From Rhodoferax sp. TH121 (GTDB lineage Bacteria; Pseudomonadota; Gammaproteobacteria; Burkholderiales; Burkholderiaceae_C), in the NCBI RefSeq assembly GCF_002251855.1, contig NZ_NOXW01000021.1, positions 806,001 through 870,000 on the forward strand: a stretch of 64,000 nt of DNA, written 5' to 3'. Below the pieces are notes generated by a model. It searched no databases, was not told where the DNA came from, and saw only the letters and a list, made by a program, of their open reading frames with translations. Shown here one piece after another: positions 35,604-45,107 of the stretch. How positions within the stretch are numbered: position 1 is the stretch's first letter; each line of letters opens with the position of its first letter. Made by a program: the position numbers and the translations under genes.

Positions 35604-36968
35604 TCAGAGCTTGTGGCGCACCGTTGGGGTCCGCATGGTGACCAACTCCTCCGCGGCCGTGGGGTGAACGGCGAGTGTGGCATCCAGCGCGGACTTGGTG
35701 GCTTGCAGCTGCAGGGCGACGCCCACCAGCTGCGCCATTTCGCCGGTATCCGGCCCCACGGCATGGAAGCCCAGCACGCGGTCGGTATCGCGGTCCACCA
35801 GCAGTTTGAGCAGCATCTTGCCCGGGTGGCCCGATAGCGTAGCCTTCAAGGGACGAAAGCTGGCGCGGTACACGTCCAGCCGCGGATGGGTTTGCAAGGC
35901 CTGTTCTTCCGTCAGCCCCACCACGCCGGCTTCGGGGGTGGTGAATACCGCTGTGGGGATCAGCGTGTGGTCCACGCGGCGCGGCATGCCGCCAAACACG
36001 GTGTCGGCAAAGGCATGGCCCTCGCGAATTGCCATGGGCGTGAGGTTGACGCGGTTGGTCACGTCGCCCACGGCATAAATACCGGGCACCGCGGTCTGGC
36101 TGAAGTCGTCCACCGGAATGGCGCCCTGGGCGTCCAGCGTGATACCCAGCGCTTCCAGGCCCAGGCCATGGGTGTTGGGCCGTCGCCCTACAGCGCGTAA
36201 TACACAATCAGCGACCAGCGTGTCGCCGTCATCAAGCTGCACCTGTAGTGACGCGCCGCTACGGGCAATGGCCTGCAGTTCACGGCCAAAGCGGAACTGC
36301 AGGCCGCTTTGGGCCATCTCAGCAGCCAGATGCTCGCGCAACTCATTGTCAAAGCCGCGCAGAATCTGCTGGCCCCGCACCACCACGGTGACCGCTGCGC
36401 CCAGTCGCTGCAGCACACAGGCCAGCTCCAGTGCGATGTAACCCGCGCCTTGCACCACCACGCGCCTGGGCAGGGCGGGCAGGTCAAAGAAACCGTTGGA
36501 GTCGATCGCCAGTTCATGGCCAGAAATGGCCGGACCCGGCGTGGGCTCTGCGCCCGTAGCTATCAAAATGTGTTTAGCGTGGTAGCGCTCGCCGGTGGAC
36601 AGCCGCACGGTGTTGCGATCTGCGAGCGTGGCGCGTCCTTCCAGAATCTGTACGCCAGCACCCAGCAGGTTGCTACGGTAAGTGCCTTCCAGTCGCGCGA
36701 CCTCGGCGTCGCGCCGGATTTTGAGGGTGCTCCAGTCCAAGCGGGGGGTGTCCAGCGTCCAGCCAAAACCGGCGGCTTCCTCGAACTCCTGCGCAAAGCG
36801 TGAGGCGTAGACCATCAGTTTCTTGGGCACACAGCCACGGATCACACAGGTGCCGCCCAAGCGGTATTCCTCCACCAGCGCCACGCGGGCCCCGTGGTTG
36901 GCGGCGATGCGCGCGGCACGCACCCCGCCAGAGCCACCGCCAATCACCATCAAATCAAACGGTTCCAT
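35604..36968 (-). CDS. gor: Glutathione-disulfide reductase
   Basis: A 454-residue FAD/NADPH disulfide oxidoreductase. The FAD loop is GGGSGG at about 11, the redox pair is GTCVIRGCVPKK (Cys about 42 and 47), and the NADPH motif is GAGYIALE at about 175. The basic region VVRGQQILRGFD selects NADPH, and the catalytic His-Glu is in HPTAAEE near the C-terminus. It regenerates GSH. YIALE replaces the more common YIAVE. The start is ATG 36968. Confidence 0.93.
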   Translation of the reverse strand: MEPFDLMVIGGGSGGVRAARIAANHGARVALVEEYRLGGTCVIRGCVPKKLMVYASRFAQEFEEAAGFGWTLDTPRLDWSTLKIRRDAEVARLEGTYRSNLLGAGVQILEGRATLADRNTVRLSTGERYHAKHILIATGAEPTPGPAISGHELAIDSNGFFDLPALPRRVVVQGAGYIALELACVLQRLGAAVTVVVRGQQILRGFDNELREHLAAEMAQSGLQFRFGRELQAIARSGASLQVQLDDGDTLVADCVLRAVGRRPNTHGLGLEALGITLDAQGAIPVDDFSQTAVPGIYAVGDVTNRVNLTPMAIREGHAFADTVFGGMPRRVDHTLIPTAVFTTPEAGVVGLTEEQALQTHPRLDVYRASFRPLKATLSGHPGKMLLKLLVDRDTDRVLGFHAVGPDTGEMAQLVGVALQLQATKSALDATLAVHPTAAEELVTMRTPTVRHKL

Positions 36969-37004
36969 ACATGCCTTGAATGGGTCTGTCGTACGTTGGC
37001 TGTC

Positions 37005-37745
37005 TCACTGCTGCCCCGCGTATTTTTTTACGATGGCGTCGTACACGCCGTTGCCCTGGATGGTTCTGAGGCCAGCGTTGAAGCGGTCTCGCACCAGTGC
37101 GTCCTTGAATACTGCTTTGCGGGGGTTTGGCGGAAATATGGCGTGGATCGCGATAGGTTGGCTCACATCGACCTTGGGGTCGAGCTGGGAACTGAAGTAG
37201 CGGAAGATGCGCCGGTCGCCCACCACCACATCCACCCGGTTGGTGTAGAGCAGGTTGTTTTGAATGATTTGCTGCGGATACTCTTTGTACTGGCTGTGGT
37301 TCAGTACCAGCGTCCTGAAGCGCTCCCCCAAAATGACCTCGGCGTTTTGGAAGGCGGCCACCGAGTGCAGGGCCAGGTCTTCAATGCGTTTGATTTGCAA
37401 GTTGCGCGCGGCCAGGCTGATCGCGACATTCTGGTAGACGATATAGGGCTCCGAGAAATGGTCGCTGCCGCCTATGCCCTCGTCCACCGTCAGCAGCACA
37501 TCCAACTGCCCGGCGCGTTGCATGGCCAATCCGCGGGCGGGTGGGAGCTGCAGGCCCACCATTTTGTAACCCGCCGCCGCCAGGGCCTGTTCTGCGATCT
37601 CCACTTCCAGCCCTTCCTTGCCTGACTCCAGGACGTAAGGCGGCTTGGTCAGGCCGAAACCCACCCGCAGCTCCGCGGCGCCGGCATTTCCCAGTGGCAG
37701 CAGGGTGACACAGGCACTGACGAACAGCGTGAAAAGCCAAGGCAT
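37005..37745 (-). CDS. Periplasmic substrate-binding protein, SBP_bac_3 type
   Basis: A 246-residue exported protein. The signal peptide ends near GNAGA (residue 23). The mature part starts ELRVGFGLTKPPYVLE, a polar amino-acid-binding-protein opening, and ends IQGNGVYDAIVKKYAG. The middle has NLLYTNRVDVVVGDRRIFRY. No permease or ATPase genes are next to it, so it is an orphan binding protein or a lone sensor. It lies 36 bases downstream of the gor start, both on the minus strand. Confidence 0.85.
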   Translation of the reverse strand: MPWLFTLFVSACVTLLPLGNAGAAELRVGFGLTKPPYVLESGKEGLEVEIAEQALAAAGYKMVGLQLPPARGLAMQRAGQLDVLLTVDEGIGGSDHFSEPYIVYQNVAISLAARNLQIKRIEDLALHSVAAFQNAEVILGERFRTLVLNHSQYKEYPQQIIQNNLLYTNRVDVVVGDRRIFRYFSSQLDPKVDVSQPIAIHAIFPPNPRKAVFKDALVRDRFNAGLRTIQGNGVYDAIVKKYAGQQ

Positions 37746-37927
37746 GGTTTGCAGTTTACGCCGGGCTCCGTGGGTTATAGGTGCTTATGGCTATCAGGCC
37801 CCAAGCGGTGTTGGTTCCAATGCGGCAGGGCCTCCCATAGTCCGAACGGGCTATTGAGAATTCCCATCCGCAGTCCAGAATGAAGCTCAAGTTGTAAGCG
37901 TATGTAAACTGGTTCAAGGAGAAACAC

Positions 37928-38572
37928 ATGACATTGAAGTACGCGTTGCTGGCCGCAGCCGGGCTGACTTTGGCCAATGCCGCGCAGGCTGGCCTGTCTT
38001 TTGTGCAAATTGCATCCAACCCGGTGGTTGCCAGAACGGAGGCATTCAACGGAATTGGGGGCATCAACAACATGGCCGTTGGCACGTCGGTGACGCTGGG
38101 CAAGCTGGTGTCGGACCGTGCGGGGACCGTGACCTTCACGTATTTGGGGAACGAGTCAGGCTACGTGGACAGCTTCAGCATGTATCTGGGGGGGGCCGGC
38201 CAGACTTTGCTGGAAAGCAATGCGGTAGGAACATCCGTGTCCGCCTCTATCGGGCCTGGCGACTTGAACTTTTGGTTTGAGGGTAATACCGGCAAGTTCG
38301 CCTACAACGGCGGCAGCTGGGCCACGGGCACCTCGATCGGCTTGATCACTGGAGCCACGGGCTCCACGGTAGGTAATTACGATTTCATCCTGGGCTATAA
38401 CGACTCTGCGGGTGCCTCCCGGCTGGGCGACTGGGATGATTTTGTGGTGGGTGTGACCTTTGTGTCCGCGGTGCCCGAACCTGAAACCTACGCCATGATG
38501 CTGCTTGGCTTGGGCGCCGTCGGTGCCATGGCACGTCGCCGCAAAGCTGCCCAGGCAAAAACACCCAGCTAG
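37928..38572 (+). CDS. PEP-CTERM sorting-domain protein
   Basis: A 214-residue exported protein. The signal peptide ends near NAAQA (residue 21). The body is Gly/Ser/Thr-rich with no Cys, as in extracellular matrix proteins. The C-terminal tail has VPEPETYAMMLLGLGAVGAM followed by ARRRK, an exact PEP-CTERM layout for exosortase sorting. An AAGGAG site precedes the ATG. The exosortase is not in this window. The closely related protein at 41271 flanks tex on the other side. Confidence 0.9.
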   Translation: MTLKYALLAAAGLTLANAAQAGLSFVQIASNPVVARTEAFNGIGGINNMAVGTSVTLGKLVSDRAGTVTFTYLGNESGYVDSFSMYLGGAGQTLLESNAVGTSVSASIGPGDLNFWFEGNTGKFAYNGGSWATGTSIGLITGATGSTVGNYDFILGYNDSAGASRLGDWDDFVVGVTFVSAVPEPETYAMMLLGLGAVGAMARRRKAAQAKTPS

Positions 38573-38737
38573 GTGTAGGCAAGAACCCGCGGGCCTTCGG
38601 GACCTGCGATGCACTCCTGGCCACCAAGGGACAGGTGGCTGGGGGTGTACCGGTGGCAAATCCGGGGCAAGGGCTGTGGCACACTCCCGCCCTTGATTGA
38701 TTCCCCGCTGGCTGCACTGGGCCAGCCATTTTTCGCA

Positions 38738-41167
38738 ATGCAGAAAATCATCGCGCAGATCGCGCAAGAAATCCAGGTTCGTCCCCAGCAAGTCGAGGCC
38801 GCTGTGGCCCTGTTGGACGAAGGTGCCACTGTCCCGTTCATCGCCCGTTACCGCAAGGAAGTGACCGGCGGGCTGGACGACATCCAGTTGCGTGAGCTGG
38901 AAACCCGCCTGTCTTACCTGCGTGAGCTGGCCGACCGCAAGGAGGCCGTGGTCAAGCTGATTGATGAACAGGGCAAGCTAACCCCCACGCTGATCGCCGC
39001 TATCCATAACGCCGCCACCAAGCAGGAAGTAGAAGATATCTACCTTCCGTTCAAGCTCAAACGCCGCACCAAGGGCCAATTGGCCAAGGAGGCTGGGCTG
39101 GAACCACTGGCCGATGCCCTGTTTGCCGACCCCACACTGGTGCCTGCAGATGCGGCGCAGCCTTACCTCAAGCCTCCGCTGACGCCTGAGCAAATCGCCG
39201 ACAAGCAGCCCGACTTTTCCACGGTGCAGGCGGTGCTGGACGGCGTGCGCGACTTGCTGAGCGAGCGCTGGGCGGAAGACCCCACCCTGGTACAGGAGCT
39301 GCGCGCCTGGGCCTGGAGCGAAGGCCTGCTGCAAAGCAAGCTGGCTGAGGGCAAAGACGAGAACAACCCCGATGTGGCCAAGTTCCGCGACTACTTTGAC
39401 TACGACGAGCCCGTCAGCCGCGTGCCCAGCCATCGGGCGCTGGCGGTGTTCCGTGGCCGTGCGCTCGACATTCTGGACGCCAAGCTGGTGTTTCCGGAGC
39501 CGGAAGTGGCAGTAGCCACCGCCAATACTGCGCAAGCAGCTCCTAAAAAGATAGCGACACCAGTGGTGAGTCTGGCCGAAGGCCGTATCGCCCTCAAGCT
39601 GGGCTGGAGCCACAAGGCCCGTCCTGCGGACGACCTGATTCGCAAATGCGTGGCCTGGACCTGGAAGGTCAAGCTCAGCCTGTCCACCGAGCGCGACTTG
39701 TTTGCGAAGCTGCGCGAAGAGGCGGAGAAGGTCGCCATCAAGGTGTTTGCCGACAATCTGCGTGACCTGTTGCTGGCCGCCCCCGCGGGCCCGCGTGTGG
39801 TGCTGGGCTTGGACCCAGGCATCCGTACTGGCGTCAAAGTGGCAGTGGTCGATTCCACCGGCAAGCTGGTGGACACTGCCACCGTGTTCCCCCACGAACC
39901 CAAGCGCGACTGGGAAGGCTCGTTGCACACCCTGGGCAAGCTGTGCGCCAAGCACAGCGTGAACCTGATTGCGATTGGCAACGGGACCGCCAGCCGCGAG
40001 ACCGACAAACTGGCTGGTGACCTGATCAAGTTGCTGGCCAAAATGGCGACGCAAGCGGGTCTGCCGGAGACCAAGGTGGAGAAAGTGGTGGTGTCCGAAG
40101 CCGGAGCCTCGGTCTATTCCGCCAGTGAATTTGCTTCGCAAGAGATGCCCGATGTGGACGTGAGCCTGCGTGGTGCGGCCTCCATTGCCCGACGCCTGCA
40201 AGACCCGTTGGCCGAGCTGGTCAAGATCGACCCCAAGAGCATTGGCGTGGGCCAGTACCAGCATGATGTGAACCAGAGCGAACTGGCCAAGACGCTGGAC
40301 GCGGTGGTGGAGGATTGCGTCAACTCGGTGGGCGTGGACCTGAACACCGCCTCCGTGCCCTTGCTGAGCCGCGTGTCCGGCCTGTCGGGCACCGTGGCCA
40401 AGGCCGTGGTGCGTTGGCGTGAGAGCAACGGCGCGTTTGGCAGTCGCCAGGACCTGATGAAGGTCACTGGTCTGGGCGCCAAGACCTTCGAGCAAAGCGC
40501 GGGCTTCCTGCGCATCCGCGGCGGCAGCAACCCGCTGGACATGACCGGCGTACACCCTGAGACCTATCCCGTGGTGGAGCAAATCATTGCCAAGACCGGC
40601 AAGCCCGTGGCAGAGATCATGGGCCGGGCCGACATGCTCAAGACCCTCAAGCCCGAACTGTTTGCCAACGAACAGTTTGGTGTCATCACGATCAAAGACA
40701 TCTTCACCGAGTTGGAAAAACCCGGCCGCGACCCGCGCCCGGACTTCAAGGTGGCGCGCTTCAACGATGGGGTGGAAGACATTGCCGACCTGAAGGAAGG
40801 CATGATTCTGGAAGGCACGGTCAGCAACGTGGCGCAGTTCGGTGCGTTTGTCGATTTGGGGGTGCATCAGGACGGTCTGGTGCACGTGAGCCAGCTGGCC
40901 CACAAGTTTGTGAATGATGCACGTGAGGTCGTCAAGACCGGTGACATCGTCAAAGTGCAAGTGCAGGAGGTGGACGTAGCCCGCAAGCGCATCAGCCTGA
41001 CCATGAAGATTGGTGCGGCGCCCGCGGGCAGCCGCGGGGGTGACAGGGCAGGGGACAACCGCTACCAAGGCCCCGCCCGTGGCGAGCGCCAGCAGGGTAG
41101 CTACCGGGACAATGCCCCCGCAGGCAATTCGGCCATGGCCTCGGCCTTTGCCAAGCTCAAGCGTTAA
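38738..41167 (+). CDS. tex: Tex-family RNA-binding transcriptional accessory protein
   Basis: A 809-residue protein. The N-terminal helical part has GATVPFIARYRKEVTGGLD, the YqgF/RNase H-like domain has LGLDPGIRTGVKVAVVD, and helix-hairpin-helix motifs lie around VDLNTASVPLLSRVSGLSG. A C-terminal S1 domain has GMILEGTVSNVAQFGAFVDLGVHQDGLVH. A Gly/Arg-rich tail follows (about 775-809). Tex binds nucleic acid and affects transcription. ATG 38738 has no clear ribosome site. A repeat copy (39524-39558) adds NTAQAAPKKIAT at about residue 265. Confidence 0.95.
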   Translation: MQKIIAQIAQEIQVRPQQVEAAVALLDEGATVPFIARYRKEVTGGLDDIQLRELETRLSYLRELADRKEAVVKLIDEQGKLTPTLIAAIHNAATKQEVEDIYLPFKLKRRTKGQLAKEAGLEPLADALFADPTLVPADAAQPYLKPPLTPEQIADKQPDFSTVQAVLDGVRDLLSERWAEDPTLVQELRAWAWSEGLLQSKLAEGKDENNPDVAKFRDYFDYDEPVSRVPSHRALAVFRGRALDILDAKLVFPEPEVAVATANTAQAAPKKIATPVVSLAEGRIALKLGWSHKARPADDLIRKCVAWTWKVKLSLSTERDLFAKLREEAEKVAIKVFADNLRDLLLAAPAGPRVVLGLDPGIRTGVKVAVVDSTGKLVDTATVFPHEPKRDWEGSLHTLGKLCAKHSVNLIAIGNGTASRETDKLAGDLIKLLAKMATQAGLPETKVEKVVVSEAGASVYSASEFASQEMPDVDVSLRGAASIARRLQDPLAELVKIDPKSIGVGQYQHDVNQSELAKTLDAVVEDCVNSVGVDLNTASVPLLSRVSGLSGTVAKAVVRWRESNGAFGSRQDLMKVTGLGAKTFEQSAGFLRIRGGSNPLDMTGVHPETYPVVEQIIAKTGKPVAEIMGRADMLKTLKPELFANEQFGVITIKDIFTELEKPGRDPRPDFKVARFNDGVEDIADLKEGMILEGTVSNVAQFGAFVDLGVHQDGLVHVSQLAHKFVNDAREVVKTGDIVKVQVQEVDVARKRISLTMKIGAAPAGSRGGDRAGDNRYQGPARGERQQGSYRDNAPAGNSAMASAFAKLKR
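39524..39558 (-). repeat. Dispersed hairpin repeat, copy 7 (in tex)
   Basis: On the minus strand: GCTAT-N7-GGAGC-TGCTTGCGCA-GTATT. In the tex frame it encodes T-A-Q-A-A-P-K-K-I-A-T, a low-complexity insert. Confidence 0.78.
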
Positions 41168-41270
41168 GCACGGTTCGTTGCATGCGGCATTAGTCCACAT
41201 GGACTATTGCCCGCAGTCACTTGCTGCGGAGAATCAGGCCATCGACTTAGCACACTCCAGGAGACAGGCC

Positions 41271-41975
41271 ATGGCACCCAAGAGCTCACTTTATTCGCTG
41301 GCCGCTGCGGCCTTGCTGCTGGCTGGCGGCACACATGCCCACGCTGCGCTCAACACCTCGACCAGTTTTGGAGCGATCAGTGGACAAGCAGGGGCGTACA
41401 CCATTGACTTCGGTGCCAGCGCGGTCAACAACGCGAGTTCGGTGGCTGGCACCAGTGCGCCTAACGAAGTGATTTACAACGGTGCGGCACAGGGCAACAG
41501 TTTTCAGTACGTTGATGGTGCGCTGTACAACACTACGCTGATTAACGGCGTGGCGGCTCGCCCTGTTGGTTCCACGGGCAACTTCCTGTCGGTGGGCAAT
41601 TCTGGTAACTCGTCTGGCCCCACCACACTGACATTTACCCAGGGCCTGAGCTACTTTGGCTTTCTGTGGGGCTCGCCTGACGCGTACAACCAGGTCACTT
41701 TCTGGAATGGCAATACTGTGCTGGGCAGCTACAGCGGCTCTGCAGTGATGGCACCGCCCAACGGCAACCAAAGTTTCGCCAGCTATTTCAACGTCAGCGC
41801 CACAGGTGGCGATGTGATCACCAAGGTCACCTTTGCTTCCAGCGGCATGGCCTTTGAGACGGACAACCATGCGTTTGTCACTGCGGTGCCAGAGGTGCAA
41901 ACTTACGCCATGATGGTGGCTGGTTTGGGTCTGATGGGCGCTATCGTGCGCCGTCGCAAGTCACGGCAAGCCTGA
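41271..41975 (+). CDS. PEP-CTERM-like sorting-domain protein
   Basis: A 234-residue exported protein. The signal peptide ends near HAHAA (residue 26). The body is rich in Ser, Gly, Asn and Thr (GNSGNSSGPTTLTF). The C-terminal tail is VPEVQTYAMMVAGLGLMGAIV followed by RRRKSR; PEV stands where PEP is usual, otherwise the layout is normal. CAGGAG precedes the ATG. It likely goes to the surface or extracellular matrix via exosortase. Confidence 0.87.
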   Translation: MAPKSSLYSLAAAALLLAGGTHAHAALNTSTSFGAISGQAGAYTIDFGASAVNNASSVAGTSAPNEVIYNGAAQGNSFQYVDGALYNTTLINGVAARPVGSTGNFLSVGNSGNSSGPTTLTFTQGLSYFGFLWGSPDAYNQVTFWNGNTVLGSYSGSAVMAPPNGNQSFASYFNVSATGGDVITKVTFASSGMAFETDNHAFVTAVPEVQTYAMMVAGLGLMGAIVRRRKSRQA

Positions 41976-41993
41976 AGGCCTATGTTGCCTGCC

Positions 41994-42020
41994 AACCCCG
42001 CTGCGGCGGGGTTTTGTTTT
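41994..42020 (+). terminator. Rho-independent terminator after the second PEP-CTERM gene
   Basis: AACCCCGC / GCGGGGTT stem with TGCG loop, followed by TTGTTTT. Confidence 0.88.
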
Positions 42021-42083
42021 ATGGGCGCGCTGGCGTACCATAATTCACATCAGTAACAGTCGTTGTAAGCGGAGCGTGACACC

Positions 42084-42890
42084 ATGAAACTCAGTGCCTT
42101 GCTGGAGCAGCAGTTCGAGCTGCCCAGCATTCCCAAAGTGGTGGCACTGCTGCTCAACGAACTCGACCGCCCCGAAATTGACCTGAAAAAGGTCACTCAA
42201 CTGATCAGCACCGACCCGGCGTTGACCACCCGACTGCTGCAGCTTGCCAACTCCCCGTTTTTTCAGCTCTCGGGCCGCATCAGCAGTGTCTCCGAAGCGC
42301 TGGCCCTGCTGGACCTCAACCAGGTGCGCACCATGGCACATGCCGCAGCCACGGGGGCCTCGCTCAAGGCGGTGCCCGGGATCCAGTTGCAGCAGTTTTG
42401 GGACTACAGCCTCAATGTGGCGCGCGTCTCGCGTTCGCTGGCCGGGTTGGTGCGGCTCAACCAGCAGGCCGCGTTTACCTGCGGGCTGATCCATGCCGTG
42501 GGTGAACTTGCCATGCATCTCGCCATGCCCGACATCACTGCGGCGCTGGACGAAGATATACATCCGTTGGGCATGAATCGGGCTACACACGAGCGCAAAC
42601 TGCTGGGCTACTGCTATGCCAGCGTGGGCGCAGGCTTTGCACGCATGTGGCAGTTTCCACAGCCCATGGTGGACGCGCTCGAGCACCAGTACGCTCCGTT
42701 TGAAAACCATGTCTACGAGCCGCTGGCAGGTGTCATTCACCTGGCTGCCTGGCGCGCCCGTGGCAAGGAGGCCAAGCTTACCCAGCGTGGCTTGGCCGTT
42801 ACCTTTCCCGGTAGCGTGGGCCTGGCCCTGGGTCTGGACATCGACATGGTCTTGCAGCAGGACCCGTTCGACTGGACAGCCTACACATGA
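42084..42890 (+). CDS. HDOD domain protein
   Basis: A 268-residue cytoplasmic protein consisting of one HDOD domain. LPSIPKVVALLLNEL and ISTDPALTTRLLQLANSPFF are the diagnostic N-terminal motifs; AAFTCGLIHAVGELAMHLAMP holds the HD-like pair in degenerate form (H-A, no full metal site). HDOD proteins work in regulatory pathways that often involve c-di-GMP or chemotaxis. GCGGAG lies before ATG 42084. Confidence 0.9.
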   Translation: MKLSALLEQQFELPSIPKVVALLLNELDRPEIDLKKVTQLISTDPALTTRLLQLANSPFFQLSGRISSVSEALALLDLNQVRTMAHAAATGASLKAVPGIQLQQFWDYSLNVARVSRSLAGLVRLNQQAAFTCGLIHAVGELAMHLAMPDITAALDEDIHPLGMNRATHERKLLGYCYASVGAGFARMWQFPQPMVDALEHQYAPFENHVYEPLAGVIHLAAWRARGKEAKLTQRGLAVTFPGSVGLALGLDIDMVLQQDPFDWTAYT

Positions 42891-42963
42891 CCCCTCAGGT
42901 TGGTTTGGCTCCCGCGCACCCGCACGGCATACGCTAAACACAGCTCTGTTTTGAAAATTCAGA

Positions 42964-44121
42964 ATGCAGGCACTTCATATTTACGCGGGCCCCAAGGCCC
43001 GGGCGGCGCTGGCTGCCAACGGGCTGCAGCCCGAGCACATCCGTACCATTCCAGGTGCTGCTGGTGGCCCCAAAGGCCTGATCTTGGGTCGGCTGGACCG
43101 GTTCATTTTTGGAGACTGGCTAGCCCGATCGCAGCAAGCTGTGGATCTGGTGGGCGCCTCGATCGGTGCCTGGCGCATGGCCAGCGCCTGCCTCAATGAT
43201 CCTGCTGCCGCCTTTGCCCGGCTGGAGCATGACTACATCCACCAGCATTACGAGCTGGCGCCGGGGCAAAAGCGGGTAAGTGCCGAGCAGGTCAGCGAAT
43301 CCTTTGGCAAGAACCTGCAGGCTTTTTATGGTGGCCGCGTGCCTGAAGTGCTGCACCACCCCCGCTACCGGCTGCACATCGTCACGTCCCGTGGGCGCCA
43401 TGTGCTGCGTAGCGAACATGGCGTGCGCACACCGCTGGGCTATCTGGGCGCTTTTCTGACCAACACCGTACACCGCAAGGCCATGGGGGCCTGGCTGGAG
43501 CGGGTGGTGTTCTCCAGCCCACACGCCGCTTCAGGCGGCCTGTGCGCGCCTTTGCCTTTTGCGACCGGTGACTACCGCACGCGCCAGGTGGCGCTGAGTG
43601 AGGCCAACTTCAACCCTGCTCTGCAGGCGAGTTGCTCAATTCCCTTTGTGCTCAAGGCCATCCACAACATCCCTGGCGCGCCCTCCGGGGCCTACTGGGA
43701 CGGCGGCATCACCGACTACCACCTGCACCTGAACTACCCCGGCGCCAAAAACGCTATTAAAACAGGAGCTGTTCGCGCAGAATCCGCGGGGTCTGATGGC
43801 CAATTTGATGCCAAAGGACTGGTTTTGTACCCGCACTTCCAGAAAAGCGTGGTACCCGGTTGGTTGGACAAAGGGCTCAAGTGGCGCCATGGTGCCACCG
43901 CCTTTCTGGACACCATGGTGCTACTGGCACCCAACCCCGAGTGGGTAAAAACTTTACCAAACAGCAAACTTCCGGACCGCACAGACTTTACGCACTACGG
44001 CAATGATCTGGCAGCGCGGGTGAAAGCATGGACTGCCGCCACCCGCGCCAGTCAGCAGATGGTGGACGAGTTCATCGCCTGGCTGGACAAGCCCGATATG
44101 AACTTGGTACGCCCTCTATGA
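42964..44121 (+). CDS. Patatin-like phospholipase family protein
   Basis: A 385-residue protein. The oxyanion motif is GGPKGL at about residue 36, the nucleophile elbow GASIG is at about 60 (Ser), and the catalytic Asp is in WDGGITDY at about 245, so the Ser-Asp dyad is complete. It probably hydrolyses lipid acyl esters. No signal peptide is seen. The repeat copy at 43751-43785 encodes NAIKTGAVRAES soon after the Asp. The stop overlaps the next start (ATGA). Confidence 0.85.
   Translation: MQALHIYAGPKARAALAANGLQPEHIRTIPGAAGGPKGLILGRLDRFIFGDWLARSQQAVDLVGASIGAWRMASACLNDPAAAFARLEHDYIHQHYELAPGQKRVSAEQVSESFGKNLQAFYGGRVPEVLHHPRYRLHIVTSRGRHVLRSEHGVRTPLGYLGAFLTNTVHRKAMGAWLERVVFSSPHAASGGLCAPLPFATGDYRTRQVALSEANFNPALQASCSIPFVLKAIHNIPGAPSGAYWDGGITDYHLHLNYPGAKNAIKTGAVRAESAGSDGQFDAKGLVLYPHFQKSVVPGWLDKGLKWRHGATAFLDTMVLLAPNPEWVKTLPNSKLPDRTDFTHYGNDLAARVKAWTAATRASQQMVDEFIAWLDKPDMNLVRPL
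43751..43785 (+). repeat. Dispersed hairpin repeat, copy 8 (in patatin gene)
   Basis: GCTAT-N7-GGAGC-TGTTCGCGCA-GAATCC. In frame it encodes A-I-K-T-G-A-V-R-A-E-S. Confidence 0.78.
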
Positions 44122-45107
44122 AACCGCCTGCTGCAAGCACCTTTGCCATTGTCTTGATCACTGCCCTGGTCCTGGGCAGCGGTGCTGCTTCCGGTGGTCC
44201 GCTGCTGGAGCGCATCAAAGAGCGGCACGCCGCACGCCAGGCCGAGCGCAATCCGGGTAGCCCGGAGCAGCAACTGGACACGCCGTATGGGGAGGAGCGC
44301 AGCCCCAGCGTCACCACCCACCGCAAAGTGTTGCGTGATCTGCCCTACGGGAGCGACCCCAAGCAGCGCATGGATGTGTATTTGCCCGCCCCGGGCACCA
44401 GCACCGGTCCGGCACCGGTGATATTTATGGTGCACGGCGGCGCCTGGCGCACGGGTGACAAACGCATGGCCCGGGTGGTGGACAACAAGACCGCCCGCTG
44501 GTTGCCGCGCGGGTTGGTGTTTGTCTCGGTGAACAACCGTCTGTTGCCAGAGGCCGATCCGTTGGACCAGGTGCATGACATTGCACGGGCCTTGGCGGTG
44601 GCACAGGCGCAGGCCGCCAGCTGGGGTGCAGACCCTCAACAGTTTGTGTTGATGGGGCACTCGGCGGGCGCACATTTGGTGGCACTGTTGGCAGCCTCCG
44701 CCACGCTGGGCAGCGAGGCGGGTGCGAAACCCTGGCTCGGCACCGTGGCACTGGACAGTGCCGCGCTGGATGTGTTGCCCATCATGCAGCGCAAACACTA
44801 CAAACTCTACGACCCCGCGTTTGGCATCGATCCCACGTTTTGGCGGGCGGTATCGCCCTTGCAGCAGTTGCATTCGGGGACCAAACCGCTATTGGCCGTG
44901 TGCTCCAGCCGCCGCACTGAGTCCTGCGATCAGGCCCGCGCTTTTGCCGCCCAGGCCAGCCAGCTGCAAGTGCGGGCTCAGGTGCTACCGCAAGACCTGA
45001 GCCACGGGGACATCAACGAACAGCTGGGCCTGCCAGGTGACTACACCGCCGCCGTGGAGGCGTTTTTGTCCAGCCTGTCGCCCACGCTGGCCAGCCGCTT
45101 GCGTTAA
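44118..45107 (+). CDS. Exported alpha/beta hydrolase
   Basis: A 329-residue protein. The signal peptide or anchor (FAIVLITALVLGSGAASGG) is near the N-terminus. MVHGGAWRTGD is the oxyanion loop and GHSAGAH the nucleophile elbow. A candidate acid is in the LDSAALD region, and a catalytic His is in LSHGDI near the end. The layout resembles bacterial feruloyl- or acyl-esterases (BD-FAE group). It overlaps the patatin gene, so the two lipid/ester hydrolases are probably cotranscribed. Confidence 0.85.
   Translation: MKPPAASTFAIVLITALVLGSGAASGGPLLERIKERHAARQAERNPGSPEQQLDTPYGEERSPSVTTHRKVLRDLPYGSDPKQRMDVYLPAPGTSTGPAPVIFMVHGGAWRTGDKRMARVVDNKTARWLPRGLVFVSVNNRLLPEADPLDQVHDIARALAVAQAQAASWGADPQQFVLMGHSAGAHLVALLAASATLGSEAGAKPWLGTVALDSAALDVLPIMQRKHYKLYDPAFGIDPTFWRAVSPLQQLHSGTKPLLAVCSSRRTESCDQARAFAAQASQLQVRAQVLPQDLSHGDINEQLGLPGDYTAAVEAFLSSLSPTLASRLR

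Noticed and set aside
36547..36578. Further copy of the dispersed repeat inside gor
   Set aside because: The spacer is 10 instead of 7 bases, and the encoded ILIATGAEP is a conserved motif of the flavoprotein family.
38978..41200. 740-codon open frame antisense to tex
   Set aside because: It lies fully opposite a gene with clear Tex domains. Long antisense frames are common in high-GC coding DNA, and the translation has no recognisable domain.
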